Source of the DNA: Desulfosporosinus sp.
Lineage (GTDB): Bacteria; Bacillota; Desulfitobacteriia; Desulfitobacteriales; Desulfitobacteriaceae
Direction of reading: 5' to 3'
DNA: 64,000 nt
Assembly: GCA_031292055.1 (NCBI GenBank)
Contig: JARLHV010000091.1
Span: forward strand, 1-64,000
Shown here: piece after piece, positions 17,227-25,324 of the stretch
Layout: each line of letters opens with the position of its first letter
Position numbering within the stretch: the stretch's first letter is position 1
Notes under the pieces: generated by a model
Told to the model about the DNA's origin: nothing
The model's database searches: none
The model's input: only the letters and a program-made list of their open reading frames with translations
Program-made: the position numbers and the translations under genes

Positions 17227-17249
17227 CAAAGGCGACTTAGGAAGCTAGG

Positions 17250-17290
17250 GCTATGCAGTTATTCGTTTGGATAACTCGCATAGCTTTTTA
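17250..17290 (+). terminator. Intrinsic terminator
   Basis: A two-part stem GCTATGC-AGTTAT / ATAACT-C-GCATAGC (17250-17262 with 17271-17284) is followed by TTTTTATATA. It ends the gene at 16903. Confidence 0.88.
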
Positions 17291-17368
17291 TATATTATTT
17301 CTCAATAATATATATTTGATTATGCTAGAATATAAGCAAAACGATATAATTTATTGGAGGTAATAGCA

Positions 17369-17512
17369 TTGGACAAATCATCGCTATTTCAAGAGATCTC
17401 ACACGCTTTGGTAGAGTTTGAAGTAGAGCAGGTAGCAACGCTTGCTGAGGAAACACTGCGACAGAATATCCCCGCTTATGAAAAAATTCAGGTGGTGAAT
17501 AATCTTGGATGA
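17369..17512 (+). pseudogene. Truncated corrinoid (B12-binding) methyltransferase protein
   Basis: Reading from TTG 17369, with TTGGAGGT at 17353-17360, gives 47 residues (LFQEISHALVEFEVEQV, LAEETLRQNIPAYEKIQ). They resemble the helical cap at the start of MtbC/MttC-type corrinoid proteins. A real protein continues for about 160 more residues, with a DxHxxG cobalamin site; here it stops after VVNNLG and overlaps the methyltransferase start by 8 bp. It may be an internal deletion remnant, or less likely a free-standing helical cap. Its coupled position suggests it still drives translation of the next gene. Confidence 0.65.
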
Positions 17513-18509
17513 AAAAGAACGCCTCTTAACTGTATTGCAGGGAGAAAGGGTTGACCGTCCTCCGGTTATTTGTCCTGGAGGTATGATGAGCGCCTGTGTG
17601 ACGGAGATATCTGATCAAGTAGGAGGGTGCCATCATACAGAAACTGGAGCGATGGTAAGTGCTGCCCGAAAAATTAATCAACTCACGGGCTTTGAAAATT
17701 ATGGAGTGCCTTATTGCCTAACGGCTGAAGTGGAAGCCCTTGGGGCAAGCGTTAATATAGGTAATAACTTCATCGAACCCCGAGTCACGCGTTATAATGA
17801 CGAGTCCCTTGAAGCCATTATGGAAAACTACTCCTCAGTTGAGGTTACTACCGGCAGAATGAGGGTGGTTTTAGAGGCAATTCGTAAACTTAGGAACAAT
17901 CGCATCCCTGTTATAGGCAATATTTCCGGCCATATCAGTACTGCGTCTTCGGTGGTTGATCCTCTGGAAATCTTTAAAATGCTGAGGCGGGACCCTGAAC
18001 GGGCAGCCCGTTTTTTGGCCTTCATTAATGATTATCTTGTCCAATATGCCTTAGAGATGGTGAGGGCCGGAGCGGACGTTATCTCCATATCGGATCCCAC
18101 AGCTACAGGAGAAATTTTGGGACCACGCAATTTTCAGAAGTTCGCGATTCCTTACTATCATAAAATCATTGCTGCTCTTCATAAGGAAGGTATACCTGTC
18201 ATCCTTCATATTTGCGGTAATGCCACGAACCTCGTCGAGTCACTTAACGAGGTAAAGGCTAATGCCGTAAGCTTTGACTCGATCGTCAACATGAAGAATG
18301 CCCGCGCAGGACTGAAGACGGGACTTATGGGCAATGTTAGTACCCAACTTCTGCACACCGGAGAAAGAGCGAAGATTGTGTCCATCACCCGTAACGCGCT
18401 CCATTCAGAGGTGGATATCGTGGCTCCTGCTTGCGGTCTCAGTATGGCTACTTCGATAAGCAATCTTCGAGCTATGACAGATTACGTGAAAGAGGGTTCT
18501 TTTAATTAA
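17505..18509 (+). CDS. UroD-family methylcobamide methyltransferase (MtaA/MtbA-like)
   Basis: This 334-residue protein of the uroporphyrinogen-decarboxylase superfamily belongs to the methylcobamide:thiol/corrinoid methyltransferase branch. It starts MDEKERLLTVLQGERVDRPPV, with CPGGMM near residue 24. The metal site is visible as ILHICGN (His and Cys, about 230) plus a later Cys in APACGLS (about 305), the HxC...C zinc pattern of MtaA/MtbA. It appears intact. The natural partner, a corrinoid protein, is truncated just upstream and the reactivation protein is a fragment just downstream. The substrate cannot be read from the sequence. Confidence 0.8.
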   Translation: MDEKERLLTVLQGERVDRPPVICPGGMMSACVTEISDQVGGCHHTETGAMVSAARKINQLTGFENYGVPYCLTAEVEALGASVNIGNNFIEPRVTRYNDESLEAIMENYSSVEVTTGRMRVVLEAIRKLRNNRIPVIGNISGHISTASSVVDPLEIFKMLRRDPERAARFLAFINDYLVQYALEMVRAGADVISISDPTATGEILGPRNFQKFAIPYYHKIIAALHKEGIPVILHICGNATNLVESLNEVKANAVSFDSIVNMKNARAGLKTGLMGNVSTQLLHTGERAKIVSITRNALHSEVDIVAPACGLSMATSISNLRAMTDYVKEGSFN

Positions 18510-18510
18510 C

Positions 18511-18653
18511 ATGGTTAAGGTGCATTTTATTAAGAGGATCTTACCCTGGACGTTGCCGAAGGGGAGCGGCTTTCTGAATGTATTAGAGCAGCGGGTTTGG
18601 TTTGGGAGACTCCATGTAATGGCTTAGGTCTTTGGGTAAGGAATGGAAGCTAG
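18511..18653 (+). pseudogene. Fragment of corrinoid-activation ferredoxin-type protein
   Basis: ATG 18511 opens MVKVHF, then the frame must shift near 18540 to read LTLDVAEGERLSECIRAAG and PCNGLGL. That is the start of the 2Fe-2S domain of RACo/RamA-like (DUF4445) reductive activases, which normally has CxGxGxCGKC. The second and third Cys are missing, and the remaining 500 or so residues are gone by TAG 18651-18653. Both a frameshift and a large deletion are needed. The order methyltransferase-activase is the usual one in corrinoid operons. Confidence 0.65.
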
Positions 18654-18840
18654 TTTAGAGGGATATTAAAAAAGAGTTGTCGAAGCAGTACGTGTTTGGA
18701 GAAACTGTTGCAAGTTGGAGATGGAGTAAACTTCTACATGAATTGTGTCCATCACTCGTTAAAATAAAGAAGGATAATAAACATATTACGTTGAATAGAT
18801 AGGAATATTAAGAATGAATTATTTAGGAGGGGTTTTATTT

Positions 18841-19263
18841 ATGTTGAAAAAAATCTTGGTAGCAACAGATGCTTCAGAGTATTCACGGCGAGCGTTGAAA
18901 TCTGCAGTGGAGCTTGCTCGGAAATTTAACGCAGAAGTTGAGGTTCTGTTCGTTATGCACATGCCAATGGCGTATGATTCCAGTGTTAATATGTATGTGT
19001 TTTCGCCAAAACAGATTGATCAAGAAGGGGAACTAGTATTAAAAGACACACTTGATAAAATCGATACTAGTGGTGTTACAATTATTAAGAAGAAAATGCA
19101 AGGCAAGCCAGTAGATGTTATCTTAAAAGAAATTGACGATGAGAACATCGATATGGTAGTGATGGGGAGCCATGGTTACGGTGCAATTGCGGGAGCCGTG
19201 TTAGGCAGTGTTAGTCAGAAGGTCCTCCACAAGGCAAAATGTTCTGTTCTTATTGTAAGATAA
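18841..19263 (+). CDS. Universal stress protein (UspA family)
   Basis: This 140-residue Usp domain has the KKILVATDASEYSRRALKSAVELARKF start and the ATP-binding type motif GSHGYGAIAGAVLGSVSQKV (G-2x-G-9x-G-S). It ends in the usual CSVLIVR strand. ATG 18841 is selected since TAGGAGGGG (18823-18831) is 9 nt upstream; the earlier in-frame ATG at 18814 precedes this site. It likely responds to stress or energy limitation; a link with the following oxidoreductase is only positional. Confidence 0.88.
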   Translation: MLKKILVATDASEYSRRALKSAVELARKFNAEVEVLFVMHMPMAYDSSVNMYVFSPKQIDQEGELVLKDTLDKIDTSGVTIIKKKMQGKPVDVILKEIDDENIDMVVMGSHGYGAIAGAVLGSVSQKVLHKAKCSVLIVR

Positions 19264-19332
19264 CAAATAAACAACTTAATTAATAAAGGTTATAATTGTA
19301 TAAAGCTGTAATTAGCTTAAGGGGGATAGGAC

Positions 19333-21018
19333 TTGGATTTCAACATTTTGGTGGGTGGCGCCGCGGGTCAAGGGGTTGACACAGTCGCAAAAGTATTGGA
19401 ATTAATCCTAAAAAAACAAGGTGTTGAGGTTTTTTCCCATAAAGATTACATGTCCCGTGTTCGTGGTGGACACAACTTTCATCAGATACGCTTTGCAGAT
19501 CGACCACTCTACTCTCATCGTGAGGATCTCGATGTTCTTATAGCGCTTGATGCCACAACTGTGAAGGTGCATTCTTCTCAACTGTCGGCACAGAGTGTGC
19601 TGATTGCTGATGAGAGTTACCGTACAGAGATCAGTGCGGGGAAGGCCCTATGGCTGCCGTTGAAGGAAAAGGCCGTCGAGGCTGGGACAAAACTGACGGA
19701 AGGGACCGTTGCTGTAGGTGCTGTTTTGCGTTTGTTTGATTTCGACTTTGCAAAGGTTTGGCCAGTGCTGCAGAGTCTCTTTAAGGTGGAGATTTTTGAG
19801 GTTAACCGACGAGCGTTAGAACTAGGTTACACACTGACTGAACCGCAATTCAAACTTGAATTTACTGAAAGTCAACCGAAAATTATGGTCACAGGTAATC
19901 AAGCGATTGGCCTCGGGGCGTTGGCTGCAGGGGTTAGTTTTTATTCTGGATACCCAATGACTCCGTCGACTGGGATCATGTCCTACTTAGCCAGTAAAAT
20001 GGAAGAGGCAGGGATTGTGGTGGAACAGGCAGAAGATGAAATCGCAGCGATCAATATGGCGATTGGGGCTTCCTATGCTGGAGCGAGAGCGATGACAGCA
20101 ACGTCCGGCGGTGGATTTTGCCTGATGGTTGAAGGACTTGGCTTAGCAGCCATGACGGAGACGCCGCTGGTTATAGCCGAAATACAGCGTCCGGGTCCAG
20201 TGACTGGATTTCCCACACGTACGGAGCAGGGCGATCTGGCTTTCGTCCTAACAGCTTCCCAAGGGGAATTTCCTCGTATGATCATAGCCTTGCGTGATCC
20301 GGAGGATGCTTTTTATCAAACCTTCCGAGCTTTCAATCTTGCGGACAAATTTCAGATCCCAGTGATTCTACTTGGAGATCAATACTTAGGGGACTATTAT
20401 CAGACGATACCGCCCTTTGATTTTTCCGGTTTGACGATTGAACGCGCTTTAGCTGGGGAAGAGGTCTGGAAGCAAACAGAACACTATCAACGCTATAAAT
20501 TGACAGAAAACGGAATTTCACCGCGGTTAGTACCCGGACGGTGCGGAACTCAGGTCGTCCTTGCCGATAGTGATGAACATACTGAGGACGGTCATATTAC
20601 GGAAGCAGCCGACGTGCGTGTAGCCATGACAAATAAAAGGATGCAGCGCTTGGAACAGTTGAGAGAAGAGGTTCAGGAACCTTGGGTTGTTGGGCAAACT
20701 GATCCAGAGATTGTACTTTTAGCTTGGGGGTCAAGCGCTGGACCTGTCCGAGAAGCAATCGAACTTCTGGAAGAGGATTATTCCATTGGGGCTTTAATCT
20801 TCGGTGATATCTATCCCTTGCCAACAAAACTTCTGAAGGATTTGAAACCGAACGTAACGATGCTGATTAATGTAGAACAAAATGCTACGGGCCAACTGGC
20901 TGCTCTGATTCGTCAGGAAGCCTTAATCGCCTGTACGCACAGTATCTTGCGGTATGATGGGAGACCTATGAGCGGGCAGTATATCTCGGACAGGGTGAAG
21001 GAGGTAATATCCAAGTGA
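19333..21018 (+). CDS. 2-oxoacid:acceptor oxidoreductase, fused gamma-alpha subunit
   Basis: This protein has 561 residues. Residues 1-180 form the gamma domain (VGGAAGQGVDTVAKVLE, SHKDYMSRVRGGHNFHQIR). The rest is the alpha (pyruvate:ferredoxin oxidoreductase domain I) subunit with NQAIGLGALAAGVSFYSGYPMTP and TATSGGGFCLM, which carry the substrate and TPP-facing loops. It resembles KorA/2-oxoglutarate or branched-chain oxoacid ferredoxin oxidoreductases. The substrate is not determinable. TTG start; the last bases overlap korB by 4 nt, so subunits are made together. Confidence 0.9.
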   Translation: MDFNILVGGAAGQGVDTVAKVLELILKKQGVEVFSHKDYMSRVRGGHNFHQIRFADRPLYSHREDLDVLIALDATTVKVHSSQLSAQSVLIADESYRTEISAGKALWLPLKEKAVEAGTKLTEGTVAVGAVLRLFDFDFAKVWPVLQSLFKVEIFEVNRRALELGYTLTEPQFKLEFTESQPKIMVTGNQAIGLGALAAGVSFYSGYPMTPSTGIMSYLASKMEEAGIVVEQAEDEIAAINMAIGASYAGARAMTATSGGGFCLMVEGLGLAAMTETPLVIAEIQRPGPVTGFPTRTEQGDLAFVLTASQGEFPRMIIALRDPEDAFYQTFRAFNLADKFQIPVILLGDQYLGDYYQTIPPFDFSGLTIERALAGEEVWKQTEHYQRYKLTENGISPRLVPGRCGTQVVLADSDEHTEDGHITEAADVRVAMTNKRMQRLEQLREEVQEPWVVGQTDPEIVLLAWGSSAGPVREAIELLEEDYSIGALIFGDIYPLPTKLLKDLKPNVTMLINVEQNATGQLAALIRQEALIACTHSILRYDGRPMSGQYISDRVKEVISK

Positions 21019-21884
21019 CAACCGAAGAACAGAGCCAAAAACTATTTGATTCTGACGACGAAATCGCTTGGTGTCCGGGATGTGGAAATTTTGCCATTCT
21101 GACGGCAATCAAAACAGCCTTGTTCGAATTAAATAAGCGACCAGAAGAAATCCTGATGGTATCAGGAATTGGCCAAGCAGCGAAACTTCCTCATTATATA
21201 CGGACCAATGGTTTTAACGGCTTGCACGGACGTGCTTTGCCACCAGCAGTGGCAGCAAAAATTGTCAACCCTGAACTAACGGTGATCGTTCATTCCGGTG
21301 ATGGAGATACGTATGGAGAGGGCGGAAATCATTTCATTCACAATATCCGGCGCAATGTGGACATAGCTCATTTTGTCCATGACAATCAGATCTATGCTTT
21401 GACCAAGGGTCAGGCTTCACCAACGACAGCCCTTGGTCAGGTGACTGGGATTCAGACGAAAGGCAACCTCGACCAGCCACTTAATCCCATTATGTTGGCT
21501 CTGGCGGCTGGAGCGAGTTTTGTGGCTCGGGGTTTCACCGGACATCAGGAGCACCTCATTAACCTAATGAAAGAAGCGATTAGCCATCCAGGCTACGCCT
21601 TGATTGATATTCTTCAGCCCTGCGTAAGTTTCAATAAAGTGAATACTCATCGCTGGTATGCGGATCGAGTTTATGAATTACCAAAGGAGTATGACACTGG
21701 TAACTTGAGCCAAGCGCTGGAGCAAGCCTTGGAATGGGGTGAAAAAATACCAATTGGTATTTTCTACCGTGAGGAAAAACCAACCTTTAGTGATCACCTC
21801 GTTTGGCTGGCTGATCGACCGCCGCTCGTCGACCGAGTCTGGGAACCGCGAGATGCTGAAAAATTCATGAAAGAACTAGAATAG
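21015..21884 (+). CDS. 2-oxoacid:acceptor oxidoreductase beta subunit
   Basis: This 289-residue TPP-binding subunit has CPGCGNFAILTA (Cys residues near 18 and 21), SGIGQAAKLPHYI, the TPP motif HSGDGDTYGEGGNHFIHNIRRN and the conserved ALTKGQASPTT. It pairs with the alpha/gamma protein just upstream, whose stop it overlaps. The electron acceptor is expected to be ferredoxin. No separate four-iron ferredoxin subunit is encoded, as in two-gene KorAB systems. Confidence 0.92.
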   Translation: MTTEEQSQKLFDSDDEIAWCPGCGNFAILTAIKTALFELNKRPEEILMVSGIGQAAKLPHYIRTNGFNGLHGRALPPAVAAKIVNPELTVIVHSGDGDTYGEGGNHFIHNIRRNVDIAHFVHDNQIYALTKGQASPTTALGQVTGIQTKGNLDQPLNPIMLALAAGASFVARGFTGHQEHLINLMKEAISHPGYALIDILQPCVSFNKVNTHRWYADRVYELPKEYDTGNLSQALEQALEWGEKIPIGIFYREEKPTFSDHLVWLADRPPLVDRVWEPRDAEKFMKELE

Positions 21885-21978
21885 TAGGGATTTTGTCTCC
21901 TTGTGTAAGTAATTGGCGCAAGGTAATGGGTCCGACTATGATTCTCATAGATGTTCTTGTTAAGATGGAGGGTGAATA

Positions 21979-22437
21979 ATGAATAATCTTATTACAATCG
22001 GAGGGACTGCCCCAGTTTTTAATCTCAAGGATAACCGCGGCAATATGGTTAGCTTAGATGATTATAAAGGAAAAAAAGTTTTGCTTTCCTGGCATCCTTT
22101 AGCTTGGACTTCCGTTTGCGCTGAACAGATGAAATCATTAGAAACTAATTACGCACGCTTTGAAGCATTGGGTACGGTTCCCTTGGGGTTAAGTATTGAT
22201 CCTGTCCCTTCTAAAAATGCTTGGGCTAAGGAACTCAAGCTTGCCAATCTTAAATTGCCTTCGGATTTCTGGCCCCATGGGGAAGTCGCTCAAGCCTATG
22301 GCTTGTTTCGTGAACTGGAAGGATTTTCAGAACGGGCTAATGTGCTTGTCGATGAAAACGGCATAATCATCTGGATGAAAATTTACGATATCCATCAACT
22401 CCCAGACGTTGAAGAGGTTATTTTGCACTTGAAGTAA
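21979..22437 (+). CDS. 1-Cys peroxiredoxin (AhpC/TSA family)
   Basis: This 152-residue thioredoxin-fold peroxidase has the catalytic motif PLAWTSVC (P-x3-T-x2-C, Cys about residue 47). It is the only Cys in the protein, so there is no resolving Cys and recycling must use an external thiol. An Arg (ELEGFSERANVLVD) lies in the expected later position. It reduces hydroperoxides in the cytoplasm. The neighbouring bd oxidase operon suggests an oxygen-protection role. Confidence 0.85.
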   Translation: MNNLITIGGTAPVFNLKDNRGNMVSLDDYKGKKVLLSWHPLAWTSVCAEQMKSLETNYARFEALGTVPLGLSIDPVPSKNAWAKELKLANLKLPSDFWPHGEVAQAYGLFRELEGFSERANVLVDENGIIIWMKIYDIHQLPDVEEVILHLK

Positions 22438-22522
22438 ACCTGTTTTACACAAAGTTTCCAGGTTAAGCAGAAACCTTGACACTTTTTGGATATTTAGGAG
22501 ATCAATGAAATCCCCTATAGGT

Positions 22523-22606
22523 TTCCGCATGAAAACATTTCATTTTTGGTAAATTCAGATTAGCATCTGGCATACCAAAAGCCTGTGTTCATGCGGAATT
22601 TTCTTT
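22523..22606 (+). promoter_or_regulatory. Nested stem-loop upstream of cydA
   Basis: Three nested inverted repeats share one axis: TTCCGCATGAA/TTCATGCGGAA (22523-22533 with 22588-22598), TTTTGGTA/TACCAAAA inside it, and CAGAT/ATCTG at the tip. A T-rich tract follows. It may terminate the peroxiredoxin transcript or be a regulatory RNA. The rest of 22438-22868 holds AT-rich promoter-like sequence around 22690-22725. Confidence 0.6.
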
Positions 22607-22868
22607 AATTTGGTTGAGACTTTTTGAGCTGAAAACCGGGTTAATCAAGAGCTAATTATTTAGTTGGATTTTTTGATTGACTGCTTAATTAATAATTAGT
22701 ATAATAATGAATAAGATATAATATGAACTTTATACATATTATTTACTGTGGGGTTATACATAATGAAGTGAGGAAAGGAGAGAAGTGGCAATGATCAAGT
22801 AAACCAAAGTTATCTTTAGAAAAGAGAGACGCATTAGGGTATTATTTTAAATAATCGGAGGTGGAACG

Positions 22869-24257
22869 ATGAGTCAACTCATTCTGTCCAGATTACAATT
22901 CGCGGTGATCACTTCTTATCATTTCTTGTTTGTGCCATTAACACTGGGGCTATCAGTCTTGGTTGCAATGATGGAGACTTGGTATGTGAAGACTGGAAAT
23001 GAAACGTACAAAAAAATGACTAAGTTTTGGGGGAAATTATTTCTGATTAACTTTGCCATGGGTGTCGTGACAGGGTTAGTCCAAGAGTTTCAATTTGGAA
23101 TGAACTGGTCTGAGTATTCAAGGTTCGTCGGAGATATTTTTGGAGCCCCTTTAGCCATTGAGGCTTTAGTAGCCTTTTTTCTAGAATCTACGTTCATAGG
23201 GGTATGGGTTTTTGGCTGGGATAAATTGCCTAAGAAAGTACATGCTCTTAGTATTTGGCTGGTGGCCATTGGCAGCAATGTGTCTGCACTTTGGATTTTG
23301 ATTGCCAACTCTTTTATGCAAGAACCAGTTGGGTATGTGTTACGAAACGGCCGGGCAGAGATGACCGATTTCATGGCTTTAATTACTAATCCTCATATTT
23401 TCTATCAGTTTCCACACACTGTACTCAGCGGATTTGTAACCGCGGCATTCTTTGTCATGGGAATAAGTGCTTACCATCTGCTCAAAAAGAACCATTTGGA
23501 CGTTTTTCGCCGTTCGTTTCATATGGCAGTGATTTTTGGCTTAATTAGTGCCTTTGCGGTTGCAGGCGTTGGACACTTACAAGCAATGCATTTAGTACAA
23601 GTACAACCTATGAAAATGGCTGCTGCAGAAGCGCATTGGGAGACAGAAAATCCGGCGGGCTTATTGTTATATGCCTCTATTGATGAAAAAGGACAGAAAA
23701 ATACCTCTGAAATCAAAATTCCTGGACTTTTAAGCTTACTTTCTTACAACAGTTTTACGGGGGAAGTTAAGGGAATTCATGAATTGCAGGCTGAGGAGGT
23801 CCAGCAATATGGGCCAGGTAACTATGTGCCTCAGGTGACTTCTTTGTTCTGGAGTTTTCGGATTATGCTAACGGCTGGACTGTGGTTAGTGTTGATTCCG
23901 CTCCTCGGACTTTACTTCTATAAATCGAATCGCTTAGAACAAAAAACTTGGTTCTTAAAGCTTGTCTTATGGACGATGGCCGTACCCTATATTGCTAATA
24001 CTGTGGGTTGGTATATGACTGAAGTTGGACGTATGCCTTGGATCGTTTATGGATTACAAAAAGTAGACGCAGGTTTATCCACCTCAGTTTCGGCACTCTC
24101 CGTACTAATCACCTTTGTCGGCTTTACACTGATTTATGGAGTTTTGGCGGTAGCGGACGTTTACCTCTTGCTTAAGTATATTAAAAAGGGTCCGGAAGAA
24201 GTTAGCCCGGACAAAACGCCGAAAAGTGGAATGAAGGGGGCGTCTTTATGGACTTGA
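22869..24257 (+). CDS. cydA: Cytochrome bd oxidase subunit I
   Basis: This 462-residue multi-span protein has the N-terminal signature LQFAVITSYHFLFVPLTLG, in which His18 is the expected heme b595 ligand. PHTVLSGFVTAAFFVMG carries the His (about 183) expected to ligate heme b558. The Q-loop is of the short kind seen in Bacillota and Clostridia. It oxidises menaquinol and reduces oxygen; in an anaerobe this is usually protective. ATG 22869 follows a CGGAGGT site. It overlaps cydB by 10 bp. Confidence 0.95.
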   Translation: MSQLILSRLQFAVITSYHFLFVPLTLGLSVLVAMMETWYVKTGNETYKKMTKFWGKLFLINFAMGVVTGLVQEFQFGMNWSEYSRFVGDIFGAPLAIEALVAFFLESTFIGVWVFGWDKLPKKVHALSIWLVAIGSNVSALWILIANSFMQEPVGYVLRNGRAEMTDFMALITNPHIFYQFPHTVLSGFVTAAFFVMGISAYHLLKKNHLDVFRRSFHMAVIFGLISAFAVAGVGHLQAMHLVQVQPMKMAAAEAHWETENPAGLLLYASIDEKGQKNTSEIKIPGLLSLLSYNSFTGEVKGIHELQAEEVQQYGPGNYVPQVTSLFWSFRIMLTAGLWLVLIPLLGLYFYKSNRLEQKTWFLKLVLWTMAVPYIANTVGWYMTEVGRMPWIVYGLQKVDAGLSTSVSALSVLITFVGFTLIYGVLAVADVYLLLKYIKKGPEEVSPDKTPKSGMKGASLWT

Positions 24258-25252
24258 ACATCCTCTGGTTCATACTCATCACCATCTTGTTTGTCGGATT
24301 CTTTTTTCTGGAGGGCTTTGATTTTGGCGTAGGAATTTTGTTGCCTTTCCTTGGGAAAAATGATTTAGAACGTCGAGTGATCATCAATACCATCGGACCA
24401 GTCTGGGACGGAAATGAGGTCTGGTTGATTACGGCCGGTGGAGCGATGTTTGCGGCTTTCCCTAATTGGTATGCAACCTTGTTTAGTGGTTTCTATCTTG
24501 CTTTGTTTCTGGTGTTGTCCGCTATAATTGTCCGTGGTGTTGCCTTTGAATTTCGCAGCAGTGACAGCGGTCCCCGTTGGCGAAATACATGGGATTGGAT
24601 GATTTTCATCGGCAGTTTCCTGTCTGCTCTCCTCTGGGGCGTTGCCATGACGAATATTGTTAAAGGAGTACCGATTGATGCTAAAATGCATTATGTTGGG
24701 ACCTTCTTTACCCTACTCAATCCTTATGCCATTGTTGGCGGTCTAACGACACTGTTGGTTTTTATGTTGCATGGAGCCTTATATCTCAACTTAAAGACGA
24801 CAGGGGAAATGGCTAAGCGAGCGTCGGAGACGGCCAAGAAGATTGGTTTGGTTGCCATCGTGGTTGTGCTCGTGTTTGCAGGCTTAACCTATTTCCAAAC
24901 AGATCTCTTCGCTAACCTCGGGGCTGGCATTACTTTGCTAGCAGCCGGTGTTGCCCTAGTCGTTGCCAATGTTTTGATACGTTCCCGTAAAGGCGGCTGG
25001 GCTTTTATTGCCAATGGAGTAACTATTCTCTTGTTTACAGTAGCATTATTCTGGGGACTCTTTCCACGCGTCATGGTTTCCAGCTTGAATCCGGAGTGGA
25101 GTCTAACCATCTATAATGCCTCCTCCAGCCCGTACACATTGAAGATTATGACGATTATTGCCCTGACTATGGTCCCAATTGTTCTTTTGTATCAGGGCTG
25201 GACCTATTGGGTCTTTCGCAAACGCGTTACAGAAAAAGACCTTCACTATTAA
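24248..25252 (+). CDS. cydB: Cytochrome bd oxidase subunit II
   Basis: This 334-residue membrane subunit has about eight helices, with the N-terminal FFLEGFDFGVGILLPFL and the conserved GPVWDGNEVWLITAGGAMFAAFP. The tail has the typical MTIIALTMVPIVLLYQGWTYWVF. It is coupled to cydA by overlap and followed at 73 bp by cydD, giving the complete oxidase plus the assembly exporter in one unit. Confidence 0.95.
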   Translation: MDLNILWFILITILFVGFFFLEGFDFGVGILLPFLGKNDLERRVIINTIGPVWDGNEVWLITAGGAMFAAFPNWYATLFSGFYLALFLVLSAIIVRGVAFEFRSSDSGPRWRNTWDWMIFIGSFLSALLWGVAMTNIVKGVPIDAKMHYVGTFFTLLNPYAIVGGLTTLLVFMLHGALYLNLKTTGEMAKRASETAKKIGLVAIVVVLVFAGLTYFQTDLFANLGAGITLLAAGVALVVANVLIRSRKGGWAFIANGVTILLFTVALFWGLFPRVMVSSLNPEWSLTIYNASSSPYTLKIMTIIALTMVPIVLLYQGWTYWVFRKRVTEKDLHY

Positions 25253-25324
25253 GTTGGGTATCCTTTAGAATGAAGGGGCAAGAGATGTTTTGCTCCTTCA
25301 TTTTGTTTTGGGAGATGACCTTAA

